DNA of 53,697 nucleotides, from contig JAGPNE010000010.1 in the NCBI GenBank assembly GCA_018052455.1, positions 1 to 53,697 on the forward strand, written 5' to 3'. A model generated the notes under the pieces. It did no database searches, was not told where the DNA came from, and saw only the letters and a program-made list of their open reading frames with translations. Positions 24,707 through 33,087 of this stretch are shown here, one piece after another. Every line of letters begins with the position of its first letter. Position 1 is the stretch's first letter. Made by a program: the position numbers and the translations under genes. Source of the stretch: Candidatus Fermentithermobacillaceae bacterium (GTDB lineage Bacteria; Bacillota; Sulfobacillia; Fermentithermobacillales; Fermentithermobacillaceae).

Positions 24707-24738
24707 TTATCCACAAGTTATGCACAGATTGTGGACAA
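24707..24738. promoter_or_regulatory. DnaA-box cluster upstream of the HTH-divIC operon
   Basis: A perfect DnaA box TTATCCACA (24707-24715) is followed by TTATGCACA (24718-24726), one mismatch, in the same orientation, and then TGTGGACAA (24730-24738), a one-mismatch box on the other strand. They begin 16 bases upstream of the GTG start at 24691. The site could let DnaA control the operon or act as a titration site. The rest of the gap to 24974 holds no gene. Confidence 0.65.
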
Positions 24739-24974
24739 AATTTGTACAAATCTATTTTACACCAGAATTCTGGTTTCTGCTAGGTAGAATTCGGCACAAT
24801 TGGACTCAAACGAGCGGTATCTCTGCGGTTTAAGTGGAATGTTATCAGGAAAAGCGATAGAATGGTAATTAGATTGTATGGTGGTAGTAAGTATTGACAT
24901 AGGCACGCGCTTGCTAATATTCTGAGAATGTAATTAGACGCCTATGAAGAATGTCACTAGGTCTGGTTTGTTTG

Positions 24975-25004
24975 TTGACGCTCAAAACCCTCATCACCTA
25001 TAAT
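24975..25004 (+). promoter_or_regulatory. Sigma-A-type promoter for yabR
   Basis: TTGACG (24975-24980) and TATAAT (24999-25004) are separated by 18 bp. Transcription would begin near 25011, about 40 bases before the ATG at 25051, which rules out an upstream in-frame TTG at 25009 as the start. A second TTGACA at 24894 has a less convincing -10. Confidence 0.65.
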
Positions 25005-25050
25005 CTAGTTGCCAGATTTATCAAAGTATCCTGGGAGGAATGTAGAAGGT

Positions 25051-25443
25051 ATGGCCCTCGAAGTGGGAGCGATTGTAGAGGGAGTTGTTACTGGAGTTAC
25101 AAATTTCGGTGCATTTGTGACCCTACCTGATGGAAGCACAGGATTGGTTCACATCTCTGAAATCGCTGACGAGTATGTAAAAGATATTAACGATTATGTA
25201 AAGAGAAATGACAGAGTCAGAGTCAAGGTTTTGTCGGTTGATCCCTCGGGCAAGATTGGTTTGAGCATCAAACAAGCTAACCCGGACTACCACAAACGTT
25301 CTGTCGTAGAGTCGCGGCGTCCGAAGTCTAATTTTGAGGAGAAGGTTGCTCGTTTCATGAAGGAAAGTGAGGAACGTCAGGCAGACCTCAAGAAGAACGT
25401 AGACGCCAAACGAGGAGGGCGTGGGTCCCGCCGGGAAATGTAG
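25051..25443 (+). CDS. yabR: S1-domain RNA-binding protein YabR
   Basis: A 130-residue protein with one S1 domain at the N-terminus: LEVGAIVEGVVTGVTNFGAFVTL, GSTGLVHISEIADEYVKDI and KVLSVDPSGKIGLSIKQ. A basic, charged tail rich in Lys, Arg and Glu follows. S1 proteins bind RNA or ribosomes; YabR's exact function is not settled. The ATG at 25051 is chosen because GGGAGGAA is 10 bases away and the promoter's start point lies downstream of the alternative start. In B. subtilis spoIIE comes next; here a tRNA gene lies 6 bases after the stop. Confidence 0.9.
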   Translation: MALEVGAIVEGVVTGVTNFGAFVTLPDGSTGLVHISEIADEYVKDINDYVKRNDRVRVKVLSVDPSGKIGLSIKQANPDYHKRSVVESRRPKSNFEEKVARFMKESEERQADLKKNVDAKRGGRGSRREM

Positions 25444-25449
25444 GGAAAA

Positions 25450-25537
25450 GCCGGGGTGTTGGAACAGGTAGACAATGGGGACTTAAAATCCCTTGGGCTT
25501 TGAGCCCGTGCGGGTTCGAATCCCGCCCCCGGCACCA
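25450..25537 (+). tRNA. tRNA-Leu (anticodon UAA), CCA encoded
   Basis: The acceptor stem GCCGGGG pairs with CCCCGGC, followed by discriminator A and an encoded CCA. The anticodon loop CTTAAAA gives UAA. There is a long variable arm (GGGCTTTGAGCCC), as expected for class II tRNA-Leu, and GGTTCGAATCC in the T arm. It begins 6 bases after yabR and may be cotranscribed with it. Confidence 0.97.
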
Positions 25538-25617
25538 TCACGTAACCCGCCCCTAACTGCGTTTATTTAAGGGGCTGTCTCAGGGTAAGCGTAAGTACCT
25601 TTACTTCGATCTGTTCT

Positions 25618-26391
25618 CTACTTGTCTAAGAATGCCCAGTCGTCGCGCACGAAGTTCCAATCAGTCCGATCCATCTCTATAAGAAACCTGCTTAAGTAAT
25701 CGGACAAGTGCTCGAGTATTTGCTCTCCTTTGTCAGATGTTGCATTTTTGGGGTCGCCTGTAGCACCAGTTTTTGATGTCTCAGGTATGGTCGTAAACAG
25801 TTTTACCTCACTAGGCGATTGAGGCCACTCTCCTCTGGCTATGTCCATATCAACCAGATCAGGTACCAGGTAAAGAGCTGTGGATGTTTCCGCTTCGCCT
25901 GCATGCCCTATGCCATAGTCTTCACCAAAGGTCCCTTGCGGGCATAGTTTGGGCCCAGAGATCCACCACGCCATAGACGCTGCGATTTTAGCCGATGGGA
26001 AAGCCTTTCTTACTTTTCGCGCCGCTACATCAATGGCAGAATTGTTTCCTCCGTGTCCGTTTACAATTAGGAAACGGTTCATTCCCTGCTCTATGCAGGA
26101 TGCCATGATCTCGAAAACAACTTGAGCCAGAGTCTGTGGCGTAACGGTTATGGTGAAGGGATATGGCATTAGTCCGTCGCTCACCCCAAAAGGAATTGGT
26201 GGTAACAAAAGAGTTCCAGGAGTTTTGGCGGCTATTCGTTCGGAGACTCCATAGGCTGCGAATGTGTCTGTTCCCATGGGTAGATGGTATGCGTGGTTTT
26301 CGGTAGCGCCGGTTACTAGTATGGCTTTGTCGAAAGACTGCTTCTCGAATCTATGCCTCGATAAGCGTTCAAGTCTGAACTCGTTCTGCAC
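25618..26391 (-). CDS. Creatininase-family amidohydrolase
   Basis: A 257-residue member of the creatininase fold, a metal-dependent family including creatinine amidohydrolase, the riboflavin-pathway formamide hydrolase ArfB, and MftE. Metal ligands are visible: E and H in TENHAYHLPMGTD, the aspartate of that segment, the histidine of IVNGHGGNNS and the glutamate of HAGEAETS. It starts at GTG 26391. It is a single gene on the minus strand, with no mycofactocin or creatine genes nearby, so its substrate cannot be named. Confidence 0.88.
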   Translation of the reverse strand: MQNEFRLERLSRHRFEKQSFDKAILVTGATENHAYHLPMGTDTFAAYGVSERIAAKTPGTLLLPPIPFGVSDGLMPYPFTITVTPQTLAQVVFEIMASCIEQGMNRFLIVNGHGGNNSAIDVAARKVRKAFPSAKIAASMAWWISGPKLCPQGTFGEDYGIGHAGEAETSTALYLVPDLVDMDIARGEWPQSPSEVKLFTTIPETSKTGATGDPKNATSDKGEQILEHLSDYLSRFLIEMDRTDWNFVRDDWAFLDK

Positions 26392-26601
26392 TTCTAAAGA
26401 CCCCCCATGTACATACAGTTGATATCATTGTACTTTAGGCTAGCGAATTAATCACGTTGCTATCATGGGGTTTTAGACTCTAGGCAAGGGAAAACCCGTA
26501 GGATTGGCGAAGTTCCTCAGCATTACCATATGAGGACATCTAGGCACTGCGAAGCGGCTCAATAGGGCTGATGTCGCCAGATAGACTAAGGAGGGAGTCA
26601 C

Positions 26602-28755
26602 ATGCCGAGAACACTTGTGCCCGAAGACATATACAGGTTTAGAAACCAAGGAGACGCTCAGATATCACCTGATGGTTCCAAGGTTCTCTTTGCGGCGTCT
26701 CAGGCTGACAAAAGTGAAGATAATGAACTCACCGATATTTGGACAGTCGACGTTTCGGGAGGAAAACCTAAGAAACTGACCACTTCCGGTAAGGATAGGT
26801 TCCCACGTTGGTCACCCGATGGGAGGAGATTTGCTTTTGTCTCTAACCGCTCGGGGAAGCCTCAGATATGGATAATGGAACCTGACGGAGGCGAGCCTTG
26901 GCTCATACGCACAGACCAATCTGTCTCAGGTCCTGCAGTATGGTCCCCAGATGGGAGGCACATTGCTTTCATATCAAGAGACTACACCAAAGCTCACACC
27001 TGGGTTCCTTATCCGGGAGCCCCTGAGTGGGACAAAAAACGTGCTGAAGACCAGGCCAAAGAGGTCCTATCAGGTGAGGACCTTTCTGAAGGCAGGCAGA
27101 AATCCGCTAGAGACATGGTCTCCGACGTAAAGGTCATTACCCGGTTTACATACCGTTTCGATGGTGTTGGTTATCCGGGCGACCTCAGAAGCCACGTTTT
27201 CATAGTTTCTGTTCCGCAGGCGCAACCCGAATCTGGGAAAACTGAGGGAAATGTGCGCAGGCTTACCTCGGGCGATTACGACCACGGTGATATTGGTTTT
27301 TCTCCGGATGGGAAGTACCTGGTCGTTACTGCCTTGAGATGCGAAGATGCAGACTACATGGAGAAACAAGATCTTTGGCTAATAGAGGTATCTACGGGAC
27401 GCATGGTCCAAATTATGGAGGGAAAGGGCTATCTCAGGTATCCAAGGTGGTCGCCTGACGGCAACAGAATCGCTTTTGTGGGGACTGATGGTTCCTATGG
27501 CAGCTCCACCACGGATAGTCTGTGGCTCCTTGAAGTGCGCGATTTCCTTGAGCGATTTGAAACGCGTGAGGTTCTTTCGGCTCCTTCTCCTTTGACTATT
27601 GGTGACGCCTGCAACTTGACCCGCGAGCTGGACAGGCCTGTAGGCGATTTTGTCAGTTGTGACATGAGCTACACTGGGGAAGACCTACCCTTTGCTTGGG
27701 AAGATGACAACTCTCTGCTCTTTCTGGTGTGCGATAGGGGTGCTACCGGCTTGTACGAAGCCTCATTGAATTCAGAATCTGAAAGATACGAGTTGACGAA
27801 ATTATGGAGCGATCCGCTGAAATGTGCTCTTAGGTTAAGTATGGGCGGTGGCAGAATTCTCTTGCAGGTGGGGTCACCATCACAGACAGATGGTTTATAC
27901 TTGCTTGACCGCGATGAAGAAGAAGGATCATGTTTGACTACGCTTTTAGAGTCTAACCTGTGGTTACAGGAAGTGTGTCTCGGCTCTTGCGAGCGCTTTA
28001 CCTACCAAGGAGACAAAGGTTGGGATATGGACGGATGGCTCATTTATCCTGCGGGGTACCAAGAAGGCAAGAAATACCCGACCGTTCTCTTCATTCACGG
28101 AGGACCACATGGGACATATGGTTCGTCGTTCATGTTTCAATGCCAGGTATTTGCTAGCAACGGATATGCCGTGATTTGTGTAAACCCCCGGGGCTCTCAA
28201 TCCTACGGACAGGATTTCGCCTATGCGTGTGTGGGGGACTGGGCTGGCAGTGACTTCCAAGACATAATGGCTGGAGTAGACCACGTGGTCACAATGGGCG
28301 TTGCGGACCCAGATAGGCTGTTTGTGACAGGTTGGTCATATGGCGGCTTCATGACAAGCTGGACTGTGACTCAAACTGCCAGGTTCAAAGCGGCTGTTGC
28401 GGGGGCCATTGTTTCTGATAGATATAGTATGTTTGGAACCACTGACATCCCTTTATTTGCAGAGCACCATTGTAGTGGTTTACCTTGGGAGATAAGGGAT
28501 AAGTACTTTGAAAGATCGCCCGTAGCGTACGTAGAGAGCGTTGAAACGCCCATCATGTTTATCCATGGTGAAGGAGACCTGCGATGTCCCATTTCCCAAT
28601 CTGAGGAGTTCTACTTGTCCCTTAAGAGGCTTCGTAAGACGGCAGTCATGGTCAGGTATCCCGGTGAGTTCCACGGGTTTGCAAAGCCAGCCCACAAATT
28701 CGATCGATTCGAGAGAATGCTGGCGTGGTTTGAGTATTATGCAGAGCAGAAATAG
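26602..28755 (+). CDS. S9-family acylaminoacyl/oligo-peptidase
   Basis: A cytosolic serine peptidase of the prolyl oligopeptidase type that cleaves short peptides. Residues 1 to about 440 form a beta-propeller with TolB/WD40-like repeats (SPDGSKVLFAAS, RFPRWSPDGRRFAFVSNR, AVWSPDGRHIAFIS). The C-terminal alpha/beta hydrolase has the catalytic Ser579 in GWSYGGF, Asp659 in HGEGDLRC and His691 in GEFHGF. 717 residues. The ATG follows AAGGAGGGA. There is no signal peptide. It lies alone between the divergent creatininase gene and two tRNA genes. Confidence 0.94.
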   Translation: MPRTLVPEDIYRFRNQGDAQISPDGSKVLFAASQADKSEDNELTDIWTVDVSGGKPKKLTTSGKDRFPRWSPDGRRFAFVSNRSGKPQIWIMEPDGGEPWLIRTDQSVSGPAVWSPDGRHIAFISRDYTKAHTWVPYPGAPEWDKKRAEDQAKEVLSGEDLSEGRQKSARDMVSDVKVITRFTYRFDGVGYPGDLRSHVFIVSVPQAQPESGKTEGNVRRLTSGDYDHGDIGFSPDGKYLVVTALRCEDADYMEKQDLWLIEVSTGRMVQIMEGKGYLRYPRWSPDGNRIAFVGTDGSYGSSTTDSLWLLEVRDFLERFETREVLSAPSPLTIGDACNLTRELDRPVGDFVSCDMSYTGEDLPFAWEDDNSLLFLVCDRGATGLYEASLNSESERYELTKLWSDPLKCALRLSMGGGRILLQVGSPSQTDGLYLLDRDEEEGSCLTTLLESNLWLQEVCLGSCERFTYQGDKGWDMDGWLIYPAGYQEGKKYPTVLFIHGGPHGTYGSSFMFQCQVFASNGYAVICVNPRGSQSYGQDFAYACVGDWAGSDFQDIMAGVDHVVTMGVADPDRLFVTGWSYGGFMTSWTVTQTARFKAAVAGAIVSDRYSMFGTTDIPLFAEHHCSGLPWEIRDKYFERSPVAYVESVETPIMFIHGEGDLRCPISQSEEFYLSLKRLRKTAVMVRYPGEFHGFAKPAHKFDRFERMLAWFEYYAEQK

Positions 28756-28756
28756 G

Positions 28757-28831
28757 TGGTGGGCCATACAGGACTCGAACCTGTAACCCCCCGATTAAGA
28801 GTCGGATGCTCTACCATTGAGCTAATGGCCC
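28757..28831 (-). tRNA. tRNA-Lys (anticodon CUU), CCA encoded
   Basis: On the minus strand GGGCCAT pairs with ATGGCCC, followed by A and CCA. The anticodon loop is CTCTTAA, giving CUU. The T arm has GGTTCGAGTCC. The encoded CCA starts two bases after the peptidase stop codon, so the two convergent genes nearly touch. Confidence 0.96.
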
Positions 28832-28839
28832 ATAAAAAT

Positions 28840-28916
28840 TGGTAGCGGCGACTGGATTCGAACCAGTGACCGTACGGGTATGAACCGTATGCTCTAGCCA
28901 ACTGAGCTACGCCGCC
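28840..28916 (-). tRNA. tRNA-Met (anticodon CAU), elongator type, CCA encoded
   Basis: On the minus strand the acceptor GGCGGCG pairs with CGCCGCT, a G-U first pair, unlike the C1-A72 mismatch of initiator tRNA. The anticodon loop TTCATAC gives CAU, and the GGTTCATACCCG context matches elongator tRNA-Met of Bacillota. It lies 8 bases upstream of tRNA-Lys in the same transcript. Confidence 0.93.
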
Positions 28917-28932
28917 ACGTATAGCAAGCCTA

Positions 28933-28961
28933 ATTATAAGCAAAGGCGAAAGAGACGTCAA
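28933..28961 (-). promoter_or_regulatory. Promoter of the tRNA-Met/tRNA-Lys operon
   Basis: Read on the minus strand, TTGACG (28961-28956) and a perfect TATAAT (28938-28933) are separated by exactly 17 bp and lie about 17 bases before the tRNA-Met 5' end. The -35 box overlaps the 3' end of the GNAT gene. Confidence 0.8.
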
Positions 28962-29524
28962 CAGTTCCTATTTGGTTTGCCGGTGGCCGTATGGGATTTC
29001 GATTCACGCGCATATTCTGCTTTCGTTAACTCATAGTCGATCGATGACTGTAGTCTGCCTAGTTGATCTCTCCATGAATCGCGATTGATGCGTACCTTTC
29101 GGAAGCCGATTTTTTCGTATACGTGTTGGGCCCGGATGTTACTTAGGTTTGTGTCAAGGACTATCTTGTCGTATCCTTGTTCCCAGAAAAGTGCGTCAAT
29201 CAGCATAAGGAGCAATCTAGTGCCATATCCTCTTCCCTGCATGGAGTTGTCGCAAATCTTGATGCCAATCTCGGCAATTCGGTTTTCTTTGTTGCGGTAA
29301 CTCATCTCGCCTATAGGTGCGCCATCTGCTTCTATTATCAACCGGCGGAAGGTATCATCGGCGTCAGTCGAAAGCTCAGACGCAATTTCCTCGTCGGTGA
29401 TGTCTAGCCCATTTGGAAAGCCTGCGTGTGCCATGATTTGGCCATTGCGCCACCAGTTGCCCAAAATAGGTGCATCCTCTTTGTTGGCATTGCGAATGAG
29501 CAGATTGTCTTCTTGAACAAACAT
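28958..29524 (-). CDS. GNAT-family N-acetyltransferase
   Basis: A 188-residue acetyltransferase of the RimJ/RimL-like type. The acetyl-CoA-binding motif is MQGRGYGTRLLLML near residue 105, followed by the strand KIVLDTNLSNIRAQHVYEKIGF, which is the classical C-terminal half of the fold. The ATG at 29524 has GGGGAGGAG 7 bases upstream. The frame is open for another 65 codons to 29719, but that part lacks a ribosome site and looks noncoding. The substrate (small molecule or protein amino group) cannot be told. Confidence 0.88.
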   Translation of the reverse strand: MFVQEDNLLIRNANKEDAPILGNWWRNGQIMAHAGFPNGLDITDEEIASELSTDADDTFRRLIIEADGAPIGEMSYRNKENRIAEIGIKICDNSMQGRGYGTRLLLMLIDALFWEQGYDKIVLDTNLSNIRAQHVYEKIGFRKVRINRDSWRDQLGRLQSSIDYELTKAEYARESKSHTATGKPNRNC

Positions 29525-29806
29525 GCGATTTCTCCTCCCCGGCCTGCGGTGTACCTCTAAAGATGGACGGCAACGCTCATAAACGGCGCTGCACGTAGTC
29601 TTGTCATAGTCGATAGTATCGTACAGCATTCTCGTATTTGCGTCCATGGGCATGCCCGAGTTCTGGGGTTTTGCTTGAGCGCTGAGCTTCAATGTGAGCC
29701 GTGCGGATAGATGCTTCACTGGACGTTTCTCTACGATTATGTGCTATGCTGAAACTGGATCCCAGTTGAAGGCAATGGCAAAATGAATCTCTAGGAGGAA
29801 CGATGA

Positions 29807-30382
29807 GTGAAGAATGTTCTAGCAGTGCTTTTGGCAGTAGTCATGTGCTTAGGAGTAACCGGCTGCGTTTGTTCGGTTGATCCCGACGATGGGACGTCAA
29901 CTGGGGAAAACGCAATCGTGGCAGTTATTGAGGCGGACTTCGAGGATACTTCATGGAAAGCTGTTAGCATTGATCCAAAGGACTACGGGATTACCGATGA
30001 TGCCCTTAAATCCGTATCATTACCTGAGTTTCATGACTATACTCTTGGGGAGCTGACTGCCTACTACCTTCATACAGACGGCGCGGGGGCAGAGGGTTCC
30101 TCAGAGGTACTGTACGAACGCTTTATGGAAGCGCCCAATACAGTTCTCACATATCTTGCGCTAATTGGGGACCAGAAGGCTAGAGGGGGGCCAAGCGGAA
30201 ACGATACAGCTGCAGACGAACTATGCCGTGCAATCGCATTGGCGGATGTTGTATGGCATGACGCCACAGAAGAATTTGACCAGATATTGGTCAAATGCAA
30301 ATCTGTGTATCCCGATGGGAGAATCGCTGGCATTCTAAAGCGCCTCGAGGACGAACGCCAGGCGGCCATTGGGCATCTATAA
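29807..30382 (+). CDS. Putative lipoprotein of unknown function
   Basis: A 191-residue protein. A lipoprotein signal peptide is clear: MKNVLAVLLAVVMCLGVTGC, with the lipobox LGVTGC and lipidated Cys20. The mature part is acidic and appears helical, with no recognised motif. It starts at GTG 29807 with AGGAGG 8 bases upstream. It is convergent with the BlaR1-like gene and the two share a hairpin terminator. It could be an envelope partner or a substrate of that sensor, but only position suggests this. Confidence 0.75.
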   Translation: MKNVLAVLLAVVMCLGVTGCVCSVDPDDGTSTGENAIVAVIEADFEDTSWKAVSIDPKDYGITDDALKSVSLPEFHDYTLGELTAYYLHTDGAGAEGSSEVLYERFMEAPNTVLTYLALIGDQKARGGPSGNDTAADELCRAIALADVVWHDATEEFDQILVKCKSVYPDGRIAGILKRLEDERQAAIGHL

Positions 30383-30405
30383 AGGGGCGCATGTCAAGTG
30401 AATAG

Positions 30406-30446
30406 AAAAAGTCAAGCTGCACCTTATCGGTGTAGCCTGACTTTTC
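30406..30446. terminator. Bidirectional terminator between convergent genes
   Basis: AAAAGTCA pairs with TGACTTTT, and the inner GCTGCACC pairs with GGTGTAGC, forming a long stem with an A run on one side and a T run on the other. An outer CAAGTGA and TCACTTG extend it. It can terminate both the lipoprotein and the BlaR1-like transcripts. Confidence 0.85.
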
Positions 30447-30477
30447 AACTTACATGTCACTTGTGTCTACTAGCATC

Positions 30478-32562
30478 TTATCTGGTGAGACTTTGTCCGA
30501 AGCAGAAAGTGCCGTCCCTGTTGCTTCCCTGAAACAGGATGACTAGTTTTCCTCCGCTGTCTAGGATGAATTCGTAGTAAAAGTCTTTGTAGTCGGGATG
30601 AGCTTCGATAAATGTTGAGTCTAGGAGATATATGTCGTATCTCCCATAGGTAACGTAATCGGGCGGCTTGAGCGGTGCTATGTTTGGAATCCAGTCTGCC
30701 GTCAAGGTTTGTGTTTCATTCAGATCTTCGAATCTGTAGCCAGATGGGCTCTGATCGTCTGGTACTTGTTCACTAAGTCTCACTTCAATAGATACCTGTC
30801 CAGAGTCTTTTACATCTACGTTTTCGATTTTTCCAAAAAGCCTCTTACCGCCTCTTTCAACGTAAATGTTGGCATTGGACATTAGGTCTATGACTGTGAA
30901 ATAACCGTCGGCCAGCTCGAATGTATCTTTGATCTTTTGCAAGGTCCCAGCGTCGGCGTAATTTCGGTCTACGATTAGGGCAATTTGGCTCAGATTTTCG
31001 CGGGCACCCAAAGTCAAAACGTTGAAATCATCCATGTTGCCATTTGTTACAGTGATTTCTGATTTGTAAGGTATCATCTTGATCTGGCCAATATTAGTTC
31101 CTCCGACTGATATATCCCACGCTACAGGATGGTCAGCGGAACGTTTGAGTTCCCAGTCTTGGGGCACCTCGAGTTTGAAAAAGGTCGTTCCTACAACTTT
31201 GAACCCTTCATTTTCGGCTGCAGGCTTTGTGTCTCCAACCAATGCTATGCTTTTCAGTACCTCGAAGATTTGTTCTTCCAGATCCTTGTATTCTTCCGCA
31301 AGCTTCCTATTGTCAGGAGGATACTGAACATCGGAAGGGAATATTGCGTAGTATGTGTAACCGTTTCCTTGAATCAATAGCTTTGCAGGGGCAGGGGATT
31401 GTGCGATATCTTCTTCATCTATCAGTTCTCCGACTTGGCGGTGTATGGTTAAGAGCCTCCCCCCCTCATGCTCCCAGGCGTCGTACACTTTTTTGCAATA
31501 TATGACGATTCCATCATCATGATCTTCTATTACATACCGATCTTTCCATTGGAACGGGAACTCCAAGGAGAACCCTAATTGTGCGTTCTCATACAATATG
31601 GGCTTTTTGGGATTGACTAGGAGCACAATACTCACCAAGATTATCGCCAAGATGCTTATGACAGTTAACCAGAACGAAGGTTTTTTGTAATCAATTACAT
31701 TCTTAATGCGACTTTTGGCACTGTTTTCCCCAAAAGCCAAGGGAGATGCGAACCTCTGATTCATGGACATGTTTAGCAGGCAGGCAGAGTAATCTGCCCT
31801 TATATCTTTTCGCCAACGGTTTATGACCATTTCATCGCAAGACATTTCCATGTCTTTGGTCATTAGAGAGAAAGAAACCCATACTACAGGGTTGAACCAG
31901 TGAATGGCGAGAGCTAAGAAGTAGAGCGCCTTTACTATATGGTCGAGCCTTTTTATGTGGCATTCTTCGTGTTTGAGAAGATATTCTCTTTCTTCGCCCT
32001 GGACTGTTGCTGGGAGGTATATCTTCGGTGAAATAAGTCCCAATACGAAGGGCGATAGTATGGTATCAACTTCGTAGATGTTTCTTGTCACCAAGGTAGC
32101 AAATGTGAGCTTCTCCTTCAAACTGAAATATGAATACACGCCATACCCCAGCACTGCGGCTAATCCTAGCATCCATATTCGGGACAGTATGTCCCAGGTA
32201 ACGGGACTAGAAGACTCGGAAGGACTTCTAACACCTGTTTGGCTTTGGTTGTCTAAGATGGGTTCAGGACTGGGCACTGCGGCGCCCTGCCCTTGAGAAA
32301 CCTTTTCCTTACCTATTTCCATAGAACTTATTGACTCTTCGATTATTTGATTAACCTGCGTGCCTACTTCTGAAATGGGTATTACTGCAATATTGCTTTC
32401 GATAGACAAGGGACATATTAGACGAAACAAGACTACTAGCCAGAGGATATACGAGAACACCTTTGGAGCTTTTCTAAGGAAAGGGCGTACAAACATGACC
32501 ACAAACGCGACCAAACTGCCAGATATGCTCATGTTTAACACCAAGGGAAATGCGTTTGTCAT
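30478..32562 (-). CDS. BlaR1/MecR1-type M56 membrane metallopeptidase with a non-PBP sensor
   Basis: A 694-residue membrane sensor. The N-terminal half is the M56 peptidase: membrane helices at about 8-28, 35-53, 125-146, 212-232 and 297-316; FVLGLISPKIYLP near residue 172; the zinc motif H198-E-E-C-H202; and DMEMSCDE near 238. In BlaR1 and MecR1 the extracellular C-terminus is a penicillin-binding domain; here the last 375 residues lack SxxK/KTG motifs and include a PsbP-like stretch (LGFSLEFPFQW) and a second similar one (FFKLEVPQDW). The ligand is therefore unlikely to be a beta-lactam. Its start overlaps the BlaI stop by 4 bases, a classic regulator pair. Confidence 0.9.
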   Translation of the reverse strand: MTNAFPLVLNMSISGSLVAFVVMFVRPFLRKAPKVFSYILWLVVLFRLICPLSIESNIAVIPISEVGTQVNQIIEESISSMEIGKEKVSQGQGAAVPSPEPILDNQSQTGVRSPSESSSPVTWDILSRIWMLGLAAVLGYGVYSYFSLKEKLTFATLVTRNIYEVDTILSPFVLGLISPKIYLPATVQGEEREYLLKHEECHIKRLDHIVKALYFLALAIHWFNPVVWVSFSLMTKDMEMSCDEMVINRWRKDIRADYSACLLNMSMNQRFASPLAFGENSAKSRIKNVIDYKKPSFWLTVISILAIILVSIVLLVNPKKPILYENAQLGFSLEFPFQWKDRYVIEDHDDGIVIYCKKVYDAWEHEGGRLLTIHRQVGELIDEEDIAQSPAPAKLLIQGNGYTYYAIFPSDVQYPPDNRKLAEEYKDLEEQIFEVLKSIALVGDTKPAAENEGFKVVGTTFFKLEVPQDWELKRSADHPVAWDISVGGTNIGQIKMIPYKSEITVTNGNMDDFNVLTLGARENLSQIALIVDRNYADAGTLQKIKDTFELADGYFTVIDLMSNANIYVERGGKRLFGKIENVDVKDSGQVSIEVRLSEQVPDDQSPSGYRFEDLNETQTLTADWIPNIAPLKPPDYVTYGRYDIYLLDSTFIEAHPDYKDFYYEFILDSGGKLVILFQGSNRDGTFCFGQSLTR

Positions 32563-32924
32563 TTCGTGGCCTCCTCAATGATCGCTTTGATCTCCTCAAA
32601 TTCTCTTGGCGATAGTCTTTTGCCGCCAAGAAAAGCTGCCACAAACGCTGGGACGGAGTTGCCGAACGATTTTTCGATGAGCGCCGCAATTTCATACTGC
32701 TGAACCTGTTCCCGTTTGACCAATGATTGCACGACTGTATCCCTGTTCTCTAAGATACCCCGATCTGAAAGTTTTCTTATCATCGTGTATGTGGTAGACT
32801 TCTTCCATCCGAGTTTGCGATTGCATATCTTAGATAGCTCGGTTGAGTTAATGGGTTCGTTATCCCAGACGATGTCCATGAACTTATGTTCCGCGTCAAA
32901 CAGCTTGTATTTTTCTTCGTCCAC
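32559..32924 (-). CDS. BlaI/MecI/CopY-family repressor
   Basis: A 121-residue winged-helix repressor. The DNA-binding part is seen as FMDIVWDNEPINSTELSK and KKSTTYTMIRKLSDRGIL, and the C-terminal helical dimerisation part carries the region that the partner peptidase would cleave. It starts at GTG 32924 with GAGGGGGG upstream. Two dyad operators lie between its promoter and start, so it probably represses its own operon until the M56 protein is triggered. Confidence 0.93.
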   Translation of the reverse strand: MDEEKYKLFDAEHKFMDIVWDNEPINSTELSKICNRKLGWKKSTTYTMIRKLSDRGILENRDTVVQSLVKREQVQQYEIAALIEKSFGNSVPAFVAAFLGGKRLSPREFEEIKAIIEEATK

Positions 32925-32940
32925 TCTAAGGCCCCCCTCG

Positions 32941-32996
32941 GTCTATTACGGTAAACCTCCTAAGGCCAGTCTATTATGATAGACCTAATATGTCAA
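32941..32996 (-). promoter_or_regulatory. Promoter and two operators of the BlaI/BlaR1-like operon
   Basis: On the minus strand TTGACA (32996-32991) and TAGACT (32973-32968) are 17 bp apart. A dyad GTCTATTATGATAGAC (32969-32984), with perfect 6-bp arms, covers the -10 and spacer. A second, looser dyad GTCTATTACGGTAAAC (32941-32956) shares the GTCTATTA half. This arrangement matches BlaI-type autoregulation. Confidence 0.8.
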
Positions 32997-33087
32997 GCAA
33001 GGAAAAGAAGTTTCCTAGTAGAAATGCGGGTTGGCTTCAAAATGGGTAGTTACAGTCTTGAACAAAGGCCTGCCGTATGAATTCGAA

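Noticed and set aside
29525-29719. N-terminal extension of the GNAT protein
   Set aside because: A strong ribosome site sits right before the ATG at 29524, and the extension has no domain similarity.
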